NCBI RefSeq assembly: GCF_031846185.1
Contig: NZ_JAVRIF010000001.1
Location: 682,001-746,000, forward strand
Length of the DNA: 64,000 nucleotides
DNA from: Thalassotalea_H castellviae
GTDB taxonomy: Bacteria; Pseudomonadota; Gammaproteobacteria; Enterobacterales; Alteromonadaceae
Direction of reading: 5' to 3'
A model generated the notes under the pieces. That model did not search any database. It was not told the DNA's origin and saw nothing but the letters and a program-made list of their open reading frames with translations. A program made the translations under genes and the position numbers. Shown piece after piece: positions 33,792 through 43,400 of the stretch; the first letter of the stretch is position 1, and the number at the start of each line of letters is the position of its first letter.

Positions 33792-33809
33792 TGTTCAGTA
33801 ATATGAACA
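33792..33809. promoter_or_regulatory. Palindrome upstream of the lipoprotein gene
   Basis: TGTTCA (33792-33797), six bases, then TGAACA (33804-33809) form a perfect dyad in the gap before the lipoprotein gene at 33914. It has operator form, but no regulator can be assigned. Confidence 0.3.
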
Positions 33810-33913
33810 CGTCAATTCATTTCAAAGCATGTCCAACCTGTAACATGTTTTACAACTCTTACCAGTTCAATATATAATCAATTTATTCAGTAACTGATAT
33901 CTAGAGTCGTAAA

Positions 33914-34204
33914 ATGAAAAATGTTGTAATAAGTAGTATTTTCATGATATTCGTTGCTTCATGTGCTTCAAACGGAAATGTTTCGCATTGGCAAGGTGAA
34001 TCGCTTAGCTCGTTAATCGAACAATATGGCACGCCCGATAGTTTTTTAAAGCTTGAAGACGGTAATAGAATTATTGAGTATGATAAAAGCAACGCATTAC
34101 ATGTTGCCGGTCATTTCTGTTCATTAACTTTTATGGTTGATAGTAGCAATAGAATTTCAGGGGCTAAAGCGTTCGGCAATGGTAATAATTGTTCAAATCA
34201 ATAA
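33914..34204 (+). CDS. Small lipoprotein of unknown function
   Basis: The 96-residue protein has a lipoprotein signal with lipobox VASC (Cys17). The mature part reads LSSLIEQYGTPDSFLKLEDGNRIIEYDK, which recalls the SmpA/BamE-like fold (a GxP turn and a strand with a conserved Tyr). Two further cysteines near the C-terminus (HFCSLTF, NNCSN) could form a disulphide. It should sit in the outer or inner membrane facing the periplasm. Confidence 0.7.
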   Translation: MKNVVISSIFMIFVASCASNGNVSHWQGESLSSLIEQYGTPDSFLKLEDGNRIIEYDKSNALHVAGHFCSLTFMVDSSNRISGAKAFGNGNNCSNQ

Positions 34205-34311
34205 GGGTTATCACACCTTTAATGCCCTTTTCATCACAACTGTATAAGTACGCGGCGAACGAAACATTACTTCTCTTCGCTTAACTTCATACTTTTTTAC
34301 GCTGTATTCTA

Positions 34312-34342
34312 CAAAAAGCGACTCATTTTCATGAGCCGCTTT
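34312..34342 (-). terminator. Rho-independent terminator after the ABC operon
   Basis: On the minus strand AAAGCG-g-CTCAT, a 4-nt loop and ATGAG-t-CGCTTT (34315-34342) pair with one mismatch and run into five T. It closes the GntR-ABC operon. Confidence 0.75.
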
Positions 34343-34369
34343 ATCTATCTCATTGCTCGCTTATTTAAA

Positions 34370-35272
34370 CTAGTGGTTTTTATTCACCCTCAACCAATAT
34401 GCGCCATACATCAAACCAGCGCCAAATAATATGGCAACAATGCTAATTTTATCTTTCATGACATTAAATGGCATCACGGTAATACTCGTGTGTTGATTAG
34501 CATAAATTTCTAAAGCATTATGCGAAATTGTAAAATAATCCATCAAAGTTTGAGCAAAAAAGCGCGTATGAAGATCAAAATAGCTAACAAAAAAACTTTC
34601 CACCAATAAGACAATAATGATAGGTAACACGGCCCAGAGGAACGGAGCTTTTTTGGCAAAAGCAGATACAAACATTAACCAAGCATAAATTGGAAACATC
34701 CATAATGAGTAAGGCAATAAACTCCCCCATGAAGTAAATAGGTGCCAGATAACGTCACTATTTGCCCATAATTGCCATAACGAAATATCATAACCAAGTG
34801 AGAGAATAATACTCAAGATGACAATCATCATAAGAAAGACCAATACTACCCCCGTTGCCGCAATTAGGAATATTGCCGGTAGAATGAGTGCGCCGACTAA
34901 AAGCTTAACCCCGATAGTCATGGCATCAGATACAGGTAATGATCGCCAAAACATAATGGATAAATCACGACGTTCATCAAATAAACACGCGATAAAATAA
35001 TAAAGCTGAATAATGCCGGATATAATGACAAAAGGTAAAAATAATACCGATATAAAACCAAAGGCTATTTGTGACAACTCTTCTGAATGAGTGAGTTCGG
35101 AAATACGTTCAAACCTAGTTAACCAATGACCGCTGGAAACATCATTTAATAATAAACTGATAAACGGAGCACAGATTAACAAAAGAGCTAATGTAACTGG
35201 GATCCATAAAAATATTTTTTTATATTCCCATAATTCTTTTTTCATTTGAGTAGTAAATTGCAAAGTATTCAT
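34370..35272 (-). CDS. ABC-2 type transporter permease
   Basis: The 300-residue membrane protein has six or so hydrophobic segments (about 22-42, 68-95, 110-160, 180-215, 218-235 and 275-290). It belongs with the ATPase gene, whose stop overlaps its start as TAATG. No substrate is readable. With the GntR gene it forms a three-gene operon of the YtrA-type layout, which in other bacteria reacts to cell-wall or antimicrobial stress. Confidence 0.8.
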   Translation of the reverse strand: MNTLQFTTQMKKELWEYKKIFLWIPVTLALLLICAPFISLLLNDVSSGHWLTRFERISELTHSEELSQIAFGFISVLFLPFVIISGIIQLYYFIACLFDERRDLSIMFWRSLPVSDAMTIGVKLLVGALILPAIFLIAATGVVLVFLMMIVILSIILSLGYDISLWQLWANSDVIWHLFTSWGSLLPYSLWMFPIYAWLMFVSAFAKKAPFLWAVLPIIIVLLVESFFVSYFDLHTRFFAQTLMDYFTISHNALEIYANQHTSITVMPFNVMKDKISIVAILFGAGLMYGAYWLRVNKNH

Positions 35273-36129
35273 TAGATTGCCTCCTTCGCCAGCACGCCAA
35301 CAAAAATATCAGCCAAGCTTGGAACACTTACTTGACCTAAGGGCTGAAGATCATCGCCGCTTTGGTTATCAAACAACATCATGTTTATTCCCATCAAACT
35401 ATTGGAGAACAGCGGTTTCAAAGCACTTGCTTGTGCTACGTTCTCATGAGTTACGGCAACTAACTGAAAGCGTTCTTTAATCTTGTCGGTACTTTCATTC
35501 AGTACGAGTTTACCTGCTTGAATAAATGCAACATGCGTTAAAATATGCTCTATTTCTTCGATTTGATGCGTAGTTACAATGATACATTTATCATCATTGT
35601 AAAAATCTTCAAGTAAGTGTGTGTAGAATTGACGGCGAGTTAAAATATCCAATCCTAATGTTGGCTCATCCAAAATCAACACTTTGGCATCTATTGCTAA
35701 AATTAACGCTAAATGTAACTGCGTTATCATGCCTTTTGATAAATGTTTTACCTTACTTTCAAGTTTGATATTAGTTTTCGCTAATAACTCTATTGCTTTA
35801 TCACGATTAAAACGAGGATGAATACCAGCTAAGTATTCCAGTGACTGATGCACTTTCAACCACTTAGGTAACACGGCAACATCAGCAATATATGCAACTT
35901 GCTCCAACATTTTTTCACGTTGCTTTCTAGGGTTAAATCCTAAAATATCGATATCACCTTGATAGTCAACTAAACCTAGCATGGCTTGTAAACAAGTCGT
36001 TTTACCTGCGCCATTGGGGCCAACCAAGCCTAGTATTTGTCCAGGATGCACAGATAAATTAATATCTGAGATCACATTGCTAGCACCGTAGCTTTTATTT
36101 AGTTGAGAAATAGAAATTAATGGCGTCAT
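35272..36129 (-). CDS. ABC transporter ATP-binding protein
   Basis: The 285-residue ATPase has Walker A GPNGAGKTT (37-45), Q-loop region, signature motif LSKGMITQLHLALIL and Walker B VLILDEPTLGLD, followed by the switch His in VTTHQIEEI. The signature LSKGM is typical of the CcmA/YtrB type. It overlaps the permease start by one base and the GntR stop by one base, so all three proteins are probably made in step. Confidence 0.9.
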   Translation of the reverse strand: MTPLISISQLNKSYGASNVISDINLSVHPGQILGLVGPNGAGKTTCLQAMLGLVDYQGDIDILGFNPRKQREKMLEQVAYIADVAVLPKWLKVHQSLEYLAGIHPRFNRDKAIELLAKTNIKLESKVKHLSKGMITQLHLALILAIDAKVLILDEPTLGLDILTRRQFYTHLLEDFYNDDKCIIVTTHQIEEIEHILTHVAFIQAGKLVLNESTDKIKERFQLVAVTHENVAQASALKPLFSNSLMGINMMLFDNQSGDDLQPLGQVSVPSLADIFVGVLAKEAI

Positions 36130-36491
36130 TACTTCTCTCCTCTTTCATTGGATAATAGTTGCTCTACCGATAATTGTAATCGTGTGATCTGTTGTAATAT
36201 TTGAGGCCATTGTTGTGTTAAAAAAGTTTCTTTTTCTCGCGCTAACATTCGGCTCTGTGCACCTTCTTTTACAAACAATCCTTTCCCTCGTTGTTTTTCT
36301 ACTATCTGCTCGTCTTGTAACATTTGATAGGCCTTAGAAATAGTTATCGGGTTAATTTGATATTGAGAGGCGACTTTTCTCACCGAAGGCAACGCCTCAC
36401 CCTCTTTGATATAACCGTCGAGTATTCGCGTTATTACTTGCTGATAAAGCTGTAAATAAATAGGTTTATCAGCATCCCATTGAGTTGTCAT
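36129..36491 (-). CDS. GntR family transcriptional regulator, YtrA type
   Basis: The 120-residue short GntR protein has the winged helix at about 10-75 (PIYLQLYQQVITRILDGYIKEGEALPSVRKVASQYQINPITISKAY) and a short helical tail, as in the YtrA subfamily, whose genes sit with ABC transporters. The ATG at 36491 is preferred over 36521 because GGAAA lies just before it. A promoter with an operator-like inverted repeat lies immediately upstream (36526-36558), so the operon is probably self-repressed. Confidence 0.88.
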   Translation of the reverse strand: MTTQWDADKPIYLQLYQQVITRILDGYIKEGEALPSVRKVASQYQINPITISKAYQMLQDEQIVEKQRGKGLFVKEGAQSRMLAREKETFLTQQWPQILQQITRLQLSVEQLLSNERGEK

Positions 36492-36525
36492 AGCAATTTC
36501 CTGTGATGAAAATACAAACAATTAA

Positions 36526-36558
36526 TAGTGTTATACATCACCAACACACTATGAGCAA
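36526..36558 (-). promoter_or_regulatory. Promoter and YtrA-type operator of the GntR-ABC operon
   Basis: On the minus strand, TTGCTC (36553-36558), a 17-bp spacer and TATAAC (36530-36535) form a sigma-70 promoter. The inverted repeat TAGTGT (36526-36531) / ACACTA (36546-36551) lies across the -10 and the spacer. YtrA regulators are reported to bind AGTGTA-13-TACACT-like sites, so a GntR-bound operator fits well. Confidence 0.6.
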
Positions 36559-36732
36559 ATAATTAACCTAGTCTAAATGTAAATATTTATGAATACTGTT
36601 AAGTTACTCTAAGAATTGTGAACAAGCAGGAAATAGTACCCTGAATATTATTATTTTATTTTTTATCTAAAATCAATAACTTATAATTAAGAGTAACTCA
36701 ATCATAAATTTAATAACGAATGATTAATGTAA

Positions 36733-36808
36733 GGAGGGAATGAAATACGCTCATCGTTGAAGTATTACATAAGTTCTGTAATATAACGGCTCATTTCATC
36801 TCCCCCTC
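36733..36808. repeat. Imperfect long inverted repeat in the 36522-36847 gap
   Basis: GGAGGGAATGAAAT (36733-36746) pairs with ATTTCATCTCCCCC (36793-36806) apart from a bulge and a mismatch. An inner hairpin, ATTACA (36764-36769) / TGTAAT (36777-36782), is nested between. No T-tract follows on either strand. It could be a degenerate miniature element, a REP-like unit or a structured RNA. Apart from this and the operator, the 326-bp gap shows nothing. Confidence 0.4.
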
Positions 36809-36847
36809 TTGTAAAAAGCTTAGTTTCAACAGGGGCACAAAACACTG

Positions 36848-37258
36848 TTAAAGGTTAAGTGTTTTCACTTCATCTATGGTTTGCTGTTTAAGCGCTTCAA
36901 GCGTTTTACCGTGGGGAACAGGTTGTCGAGTTTCAGGATCAACCTTAACAAAAACAATATCATCGGCTAAACAAATCGTTTTTTTAGTGACTTTATTGCG
37001 TACCAAGCAAGTGACGGTAATTGACGTATTGCCAACCTGTTTGGTTTCTAAACCAAATTCTACAATATCCCCTTGCATTGCTGGGGCTTCAAAGCTGATT
37101 TCACCAATATGTTTCGTCACTAAGCAATTAGTTTCAAGTTGACAAATAACATAAATTGCCGCTTCTTCGTCAATCCATTGCAATACGCGACCACCAAACA
37201 ATGAATAACCATAATTTAAGTCACTTGGCATAACTAAACGTCGAGATAAAAATCGCAT
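36848..37258 (-). CDS. Acyl-CoA thioesterase, YciA-like
   Basis: The 136-residue hot-dog thioesterase has the YciA/BACH pattern: MPSDLNYGYSLFGGRVLQWIDEEAA with the catalytic acidic residue in WIDE, FEAPAMQGDIVEF, and VKVDPETRQPVPHGK near the end. It should hydrolyse acyl-CoA thioesters in the cytoplasm. It is a single gene. Confidence 0.85.
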   Translation of the reverse strand: MRFLSRRLVMPSDLNYGYSLFGGRVLQWIDEEAAIYVICQLETNCLVTKHIGEISFEAPAMQGDIVEFGLETKQVGNTSITVTCLVRNKVTKKTICLADDIVFVKVDPETRQPVPHGKTLEALKQQTIDEVKTLNL

Positions 37259-37342
37259 AAGCTACTCTTTTGAAAAATTTAATGAACCGTAGAAACACTT
37301 AAGGGTAGAAACATAATAACGTCACAGCAAGTAGAATTTTAA

Positions 37343-37642
37343 TTACTGATATAATTTTTCATGATGTTTAATCCAACCTGATGGATGTTTACCGTGAGGA
37401 TCATGGTGAGTCCAATGCACCATTCCGCCTAATTTATTCCATTGATACACGCCCATAAACTCAACTTTATCACCAACGTGTAAGTTAGCTATTCGTGGAG
37501 CTAAATCAATATTATGTATCACTAAAACTGTTTTATTGTTTTTTAATCGTAACGTAAAACGTTGATGCTTATTCCCATCTAAATCGTCCGCGAATATTTT
37601 TTGCACAATTCCTGTCGCTTTCATTTCAGTTATAGCATCCAC
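37343..37642 (-). CDS. DUF3465 family protein
   Basis: The 99-residue protein matches the DUF3465 pattern as I know it: KHQRFTLRLKNNKTVLVIHNIDLAPRI, GDKVEFMGVYQWNKLGGMVHWTHHDPHGKHPSGWI. A small OB-like fold is likely; the function is unknown. The frame starts with GTG at 37642, inside the end of the preceding gene; an ATG at 37624 is an alternative start. Confidence 0.8.
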   Translation of the reverse strand: MDAITEMKATGIVQKIFADDLDGNKHQRFTLRLKNNKTVLVIHNIDLAPRIANLHVGDKVEFMGVYQWNKLGGMVHWTHHDPHGKHPSGWIKHHEKLYQ

Positions 37643-38001
37643 ACTTTGAGTGTAAAATAAAAAGAAACAACCATAAGTATTAAGAACATTAGACTATAAA
37701 GCCATAAAAACAGAAATGATAATTTTCGTTTGATGACACCAAACCATGTTAATTTTTTTGTTGAATGTAAAGCAGATGTTTGAGCAACTTGTGGATCAAG
37801 ATAAAAACTATGACATAGGACAAATAAAATTAAACTCCACAAAAGTATCAATAAACTTGGAGTCAAATATGTTGCTTGAGCATATTGAGAAGAAAAAACG
37901 AATAAATACAAAATAACGATAAATGCTATTAAACTAATAACAGCAAGAAAATATCTGATCGGAAAAAACAGAGTTGCAATTAGATTAAAAAACCTCGTCA
38001 T
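37630..38001 (-). CDS. Small integral membrane protein of unknown function
   Basis: The 123-residue protein has three or four hydrophobic segments (about 3-30, 38-60 and 92-122). I chose ATG 38001, which has AAAAGG eight bases before it; the longer frame to 38046 adds a non-hydrophobic stretch without ribosome site. The 3' end overlaps the DUF3465 gene, implying co-expression. Confidence 0.6.
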   Translation of the reverse strand: MTRFFNLIATLFFPIRYFLAVISLIAFIVILYLFVFSSQYAQATYLTPSLLILLWSLILFVLCHSFYLDPQVAQTSALHSTKKLTWFGVIKRKLSFLFLWLYSLMFLILMVVSFYFTLKVWML

Positions 38002-38079
38002 TTTAATGCCTTTTAAAATAACTGTATTATAACGAACCCTCGCCAAGCTACCAAAGATAAAATCTTATTAACGGGCAGA

Positions 38080-38457
38080 TTAACGTTTAGTAAAGTTAAT
38101 GCCATGTTTCGAAAGTTCACCATAAATATGTACCATAGCTTTGCTGTTTTCAGATAACGAGTCCTGCCATTTGTCACGTTTTACTATCCCTAAATCTGTG
38201 ATCACAAAGTAATGTGACGTTGCAACTTCAGCATTATCTAAACAGTTTTTTGTACAAGCAAGATCACAACCGTCAATAGCAATAATCGACCTTCCAGACG
38301 TCGCGATTGCTTTAATAGGAGCAACATTAGCAATGACCCCTGATACGCATGACATTTCAGCAATCCCGTCTGAATCAAGGTTTAATGCGATATCATGTGC
38401 AATACGAGCAACATTAGAACAACCGGAGCATGAATAAACAATTGGTATATCAGTCAT
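38080..38457 (-). CDS. DGC-domain putative zinc-binding protein
   Basis: The 125-residue cysteine-rich protein of the DGC-domain family has Cys10 and Cys13 (YSCSGCSN), Cys37 (EMSCVSG), and Cys64, Cys68 and Cys72 in IDGCDLACTKNC, which contains the naming DGC motif. Metal binding is the family's proposed role; no enzymatic function is known to me. The ATG at 38457 is preferred over TTG 38469. A perfect FNR box about 60 bp upstream suggests expression without oxygen. Confidence 0.8.
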   Translation of the reverse strand: MTDIPIVYSCSGCSNVARIAHDIALNLDSDGIAEMSCVSGVIANVAPIKAIATSGRSIIAIDGCDLACTKNCLDNAEVATSHYFVITDLGIVKRDKWQDSLSENSKAMVHIYGELSKHGINFTKR

Positions 38458-38514
38458 AAAAAGTATCAAGTTATTGAACCGTGCAGATATGCTAACAACT
38501 CGGTAAATTTTAGT

Positions 38515-38530
38515 GTTGATTTAAATCAAC
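38515..38530. promoter_or_regulatory. Perfect FNR/EtrA/ANR-type site
   Basis: GTTGAT-TTAA-ATCAAC contains the full FNR consensus TTGAT-N4-ATCAA (38516-38529). Its centre is about 34 bp from a CATATC -10-like element (38486-38491, minus strand), close to a class II activator position for the DGC gene. It also lies just after the ghrA-like stop, so it can only serve the DGC gene. Confidence 0.65.
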
Positions 38531-38552
38531 CTTTCTTTTTGTAAGGGTATTA

Positions 38553-39536
38553 CTAATAGCCTTGGTGAAAATCAACAGAAGGTGGGATCTTGCCTGTTAA
38601 ACAATACTCTAAGATATTGTGTTTCACTATTTCACAAGCGGATTCACGATTAGTCGGCGCAGAAATATGGGGTAAAACAGTAATATTTGGATGTTGCCAT
38701 AATATATTATCTTGCGGTAACGGCTCTTGAGCAAAAACGTCTAACACAGCATGTGACAGTAAGTTTTCATCTAATGCAGTTATTAAATCATCATGATGAA
38801 CTATCTTACCTCGAGCAAAGTTGATTAGCCCTGCTGTTGGTTTCATTTTGCTAAATAAACCTTGATTGATAAGACCCAACGTTTGCTGAGTGAGAGGTAA
38901 TAACACCACCACAATATCACTTTCAGAACAAACTTGTTCCAAACCATCAGCGCCTGAGAAACAGGTTAAATTATCAATCGATTTTTTTGTACGACTCCAA
39001 CCTAAGACATTAAAGCCATTTAACCTTAGTTTTGCTGCACTCGCCTGCCCTAGTTCCCCTAATCCTAATATCCCTATGGTTCTTTCACTCGTTAAAGCAA
39101 CCGTATGTTGTTGCCATTGTTGACTACGTTGTTGACTCAAATACCGTGGCATATCCCGATGTAAATAGTAACTCCATGCCACTACAGCATCAGCCATGGT
39201 TTGCGCTAAACACGGATCAATTAAACGAACTATTTTAAAGGTAGGTGATGGTATTTCGGCAATTAAACGTTCGACCCCAGCCCATAAACTTTGCACCCAA
39301 ACTAATTGAGGAAAATCAGCTAGAGTAGTAGGGTCAGGATTTGCGACTATCGCAATTTCACATCGCGACTTTTCAAGAGTAGACAAACTGTCGGCGAGCA
39401 CCACATTAATCGAACTTTTATAGGAGTCATGTTGAGCGGCCATTGACTGTGATATCAAGGTATTTAAGCGCTCAAGCCATAGTAACTGTTCCGTTAAAGC
39501 AAGTTGACTAATAAACGGGATTAATTGTTGAGTCAT
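38553..39536 (-). CDS. D-isomer 2-hydroxyacid dehydrogenase, glyoxylate/hydroxypyruvate reductase GhrA-like
   Basis: The 327-residue NAD(P)-dependent dehydrogenase has cofactor loop GILGLGELGQASAAKL. The catalytic residues are Arg in FARGKIVHHDDL, Glu in FAQEPLPQDN and His in VLPHISAPT. The arrangement resembles GhrA, which reduces glyoxylate and hydroxypyruvate. The start overlaps the yehS stop as ATGA, so the two are translationally coupled. Confidence 0.85.
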   Translation of the reverse strand: MTQQLIPFISQLALTEQLLWLERLNTLISQSMAAQHDSYKSSINVVLADSLSTLEKSRCEIAIVANPDPTTLADFPQLVWVQSLWAGVERLIAEIPSPTFKIVRLIDPCLAQTMADAVVAWSYYLHRDMPRYLSQQRSQQWQQHTVALTSERTIGILGLGELGQASAAKLRLNGFNVLGWSRTKKSIDNLTCFSGADGLEQVCSESDIVVVLLPLTQQTLGLINQGLFSKMKPTAGLINFARGKIVHHDDLITALDENLLSHAVLDVFAQEPLPQDNILWQHPNITVLPHISAPTNRESACEIVKHNILEYCLTGKIPPSVDFHQGY

Positions 39537-40198
39537 TTACTGTTTTTATAAATATCTTCGGGTTTTAATTTTAAAACCGTACGCGTTGATTTTTTACTGG
39601 CTGTTTTAGTCGCATTAGGGTTCACATAAAGTTTACTGGCATTCGCTCGGGCAGATTTATACGAAGTATCGACTTGTTCATTTTCAATATCAGAAGCTAC
39701 AGCGCCGGTGGGTTTATTTTTAGATTTTTTTGGCGTATAAGGTTTGCGGTGTTTATCTTGTAACGCTTGTAAAAAGTTACGTAAGAATTGCGATTTACAA
39801 TGACGGTAATTTTTATGATCAGGTTTTCTAAAAAACGCCGTTAATTCTGATTTACCTAATGTAAAACCAGTACTAGCCAATAAATCAATAATATCGTCAT
39901 TTTGTAACTGTAAGGCTATCTTCAATTTCATCAACATGATATTTTTTGTTAATGTTGTTTCTGGTTTAGGTTGCTCGCCTGCTTTTCGTCCTCGTTTTTC
40001 AATGATAAAACCATTTAAAAAACTCGCAAGTTCAACATCAGCAAGCTCAACCATAGTGGCATCATCATCCTTTTTTAACCAGTTTTGAACCTGTGTTTCA
40101 CTCACTTTGCATTGTGCGTGAGCAAAAATTGCCACAACTTTTTCATCTCGTAAATTAAAGGTGTAGCGAATACGGCGTAAAACATCATTATTGGTCAC
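39533..40198 (-). CDS. yehS: DUF1456 family protein YehS
   Basis: The 221-residue protein contains the two DUF1456 repeats (NNDVLRRIRYTFNLRDEKVVAIFAHA and NIMLMKLKIALQLQNDDIIDLLASTGF), each ending in a small helical unit with LSKSEL-like text. The basic C-terminal tail (about 150-221) is longer than in E. coli YehS (about 156 residues). Function is unknown. The start is GTG 40198 behind AGGAG. Confidence 0.88.
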   Translation of the reverse strand: MTNNDVLRRIRYTFNLRDEKVVAIFAHAQCKVSETQVQNWLKKDDDATMVELADVELASFLNGFIIEKRGRKAGEQPKPETTLTKNIMLMKLKIALQLQNDDIIDLLASTGFTLGKSELTAFFRKPDHKNYRHCKSQFLRNFLQALQDKHRKPYTPKKSKNKPTGAVASDIENEQVDTSYKSARANASKLYVNPNATKTASKKSTRTVLKLKPEDIYKNSK

Positions 40199-40477
40199 TA
40201 AGGACTCCTAATTAAAGTGATTGTTCAAGTCTATTTTTCATTTCGTTAAGTATACTACCTTGACCAGTCGTTTTCCTATCATTCTTAGTAAAGTTTACGG
40301 TAAACCGGTTGAGTCACACTTACTATTTAGTGATTATTTATTTCAGTTGAAAATACCCAACTTTAAATTCTCACATGTTATCATATAGCTGAGTGATTTC
40401 AGCACGACCGATAATTACACGTAACATTGATATTAATAGCACTTACACGACAAAAAGTATAAAGAACGAACCTATTC

Positions 40478-43400
40478 ATGAGTAAATTACATCATCTATA
40501 TTCACCTGTTTTAACCTCACGCAGAGGGAAAGTGGCGAATAAAAAATCTTGGCATAACTTGCTGGGCTCTAGTAGTACAATCGCTATCTTTCAAGCGGCG
40601 AAACAATCTGAAAAACCGATACTATTAATTACTCATGACACCCCTTCTGCTCTTAGGTTAGAGCAAGAGTTGTATAGCATAAACCGAGATAATGAACTGC
40701 CCATTTGTTTATTTCCCGATTGGGAAACATTACCTTACGATACTTTTTCGCCTCATCAAGATATTATTTCTCAACGATTGGCAACGTTATATCAATTATC
40801 AAGAATGGAACGAGGTATAGTTATTGTTCCTGTTTCAACGTTAATTCAACGACTTGCACCAAAACAATATTTAGAAAAAAATAGTTTATTAATTAATAAA
40901 GGCGACAGAAAAGATCTTCATCAACTGAGACAAGAATTAGAAGCGAGTGGTTATCGCTATGTTGACCAAGTAATGGAACATGGTGAATTCTCTGCTCGAG
41001 GTGCTATTTTAGATCTTTATCCTATGGGCAGTAATACTCCCTTTAGGTTAGATTTTTTTGACGATGAAATAGAAGAAATCCGTTTATTTGATCCCGATAA
41101 CCAACGTTCAAGTGATAAAATTTCAAGTATTGAATTATTGCCCGCTCATGAATTTCCAACGGATCAAGCAGGCATTCATTTATTTCGCCAGCAATACCGT
41201 GAATTATTTACGGGAGTGATCAATAAAGAATCAATTTATCATCAAGTTAGCGATGGTATTTTACCTGCTGGAATTGAATATTACTTGCCATTGTTTTTTG
41301 AACAAACTAATACCCTCTGTGATTATCTCTCTGAAAATGCCTTACTTATAGTCACCGGTGATATTGATAAAGCGATTGAGCAATATTGGCACGATGTAGA
41401 ATATCGTTATGAAGATAGACGCTATGATCCTACTCGTCCTCTACTTGAACCGAGTAAACTGTTTTTAAATAAAGATGAACTATATATTGCATTAAAACCT
41501 TTTGATCGCATCTCTATACCTGACATGCCGAAAAATACGGCTAGCGACGATACGGCCTTGTTAGGGTTGACAGAAAACACTGTAGACACTGAAGAGCAAC
41601 AGGAAAGTAAAGAAAGTAAAGGCGTTATTCATTACGATATTAATGAATTGCCCAACCTAACGGTAAATCATCAATTAAAACAACCATTCGATTTATTAAA
41701 TGTATTTATCGCTGATAAAACCACACCACACAAAATATTATTTGTTGCGGAAAGCCAAGGTAGAAGAGAAAGTGTTTTAGAATTATTAAAACGCAATCAA
41801 ATGGTACCTCAACAATTTGATGATATAGAAAGTTTTATAGATTCCAATGAACAAATTGGTATTACTGTTAACGCACTATCCGCTGGATTCATCTTTCAAA
41901 GCAAAGGTTCGTCGCTTAAAAATGCCATTGCCTTAATCACAGAATCTGAATTATTAGGCGATCGAGTACGCCAAGCACGGCGTAGAAAAAAACAACAAGA
42001 TACTCAAGCTGATGCCATATTTAAAAACCTAGCTGAACTTTCAATTGGCCAGCCAGTTGTGCATATAGAACATGGTATTGGCCGTTATGTCGGTTTACAA
42101 ACCATAGAAAATGGCGGTATTACCACAGAATTTTTAACGTTAAGTTATGCCGGTGAATCTAAATTATATGTACCAGTAGCGTCACTGCATTTAATCAGTC
42201 GTTATTCTGGAAGTGATGCAGAAAACGCTCCGTTGCATAAACTCGGCAATGACACTTGGACCAAAGCCAAACAAAAAGCTGCTGAAAAAGTTAAAGATGT
42301 CGCCGCAGAGTTACTGGATATTTACGCTAAACGCGCGAATAACAAAGGCTATCAATTTACTCGCAATAAAGACGATTATATTGCTTTTGCCAATAGTTTT
42401 GGTTTTGAAGAAACTCATGATCAAGAACAAGCGATAAATGCTGTCGTAAGCGATATGCTCTCAGATAAAACCATGGACAGACTAGTCTGTGGTGATGTGG
42501 GTTTTGGTAAAACAGAAGTAGCGATGCGCGCCGCCTTTATTGCCGTGAATGACGGTAAACAAGTAGCTATTTTAGTGCCAACGACTTTGCTCGCCCAGCA
42601 ACATTATGAAAATTTTAAAGACAGATTTGCTAACTGGCCTGTATCCGTAGAAGTATTATCGCGATTTAAGACTACAAAACAGCAAAATGAAGTCATTGCT
42701 AAAGTAGAATCAGGCCATATTGATATTTTAATTGGTACCCATAAATTATTACAAAATAGCATTAAGTATCATGATCTTGGCCTTTTGATAATCGATGAAG
42801 AACACCGTTTTGGCGTGAAGCAAAAAGAAAAAATTAAGAAGTTAAGATCAAACGTTGATATCTTAACTTTAACGGCAACCCCAATCCCAAGAACCCTCAA
42901 TATGGCCATGGGCGGGATGAGAGATTTATCGATTATTGCCACGCCGCCAGCCAAACGCTTAGCAGTAAAAACCTTTGTTCGTCAACGGGATGATGCTTTA
43001 ATTCGAGAGTCGATCTTGCGTGAAATTTTGCGCGGTGGCCAAGTATACTTTTTACACAATAACGTTGATACGATTGAAAAAGTGGCCGCAGATATTCAAA
43101 ACTTACTACCTGAAGCAAAAATAGTTACCGCACACGGCCAAATGCGAGAGCGTGATCTAGAGCGGATCATGAGTGACTTTTACCATCAACGGTTTAATGT
43201 TCTAGTGAGCACGACTATTATTGAAACGGGTATTGATGTCCCAAGTGCCAACACAATTATCATGGACAGAGCCGATCATTTAGGATTAGCACAACTTCAT
43301 CAGTTACGTGGTCGTGTTGGTCGTTCGCATCACCAAGCATACGCTTATTTATTGACTCCCCACGAAAAAGTAATGACCAAAGATGCGAAAAAGCGTTTAG

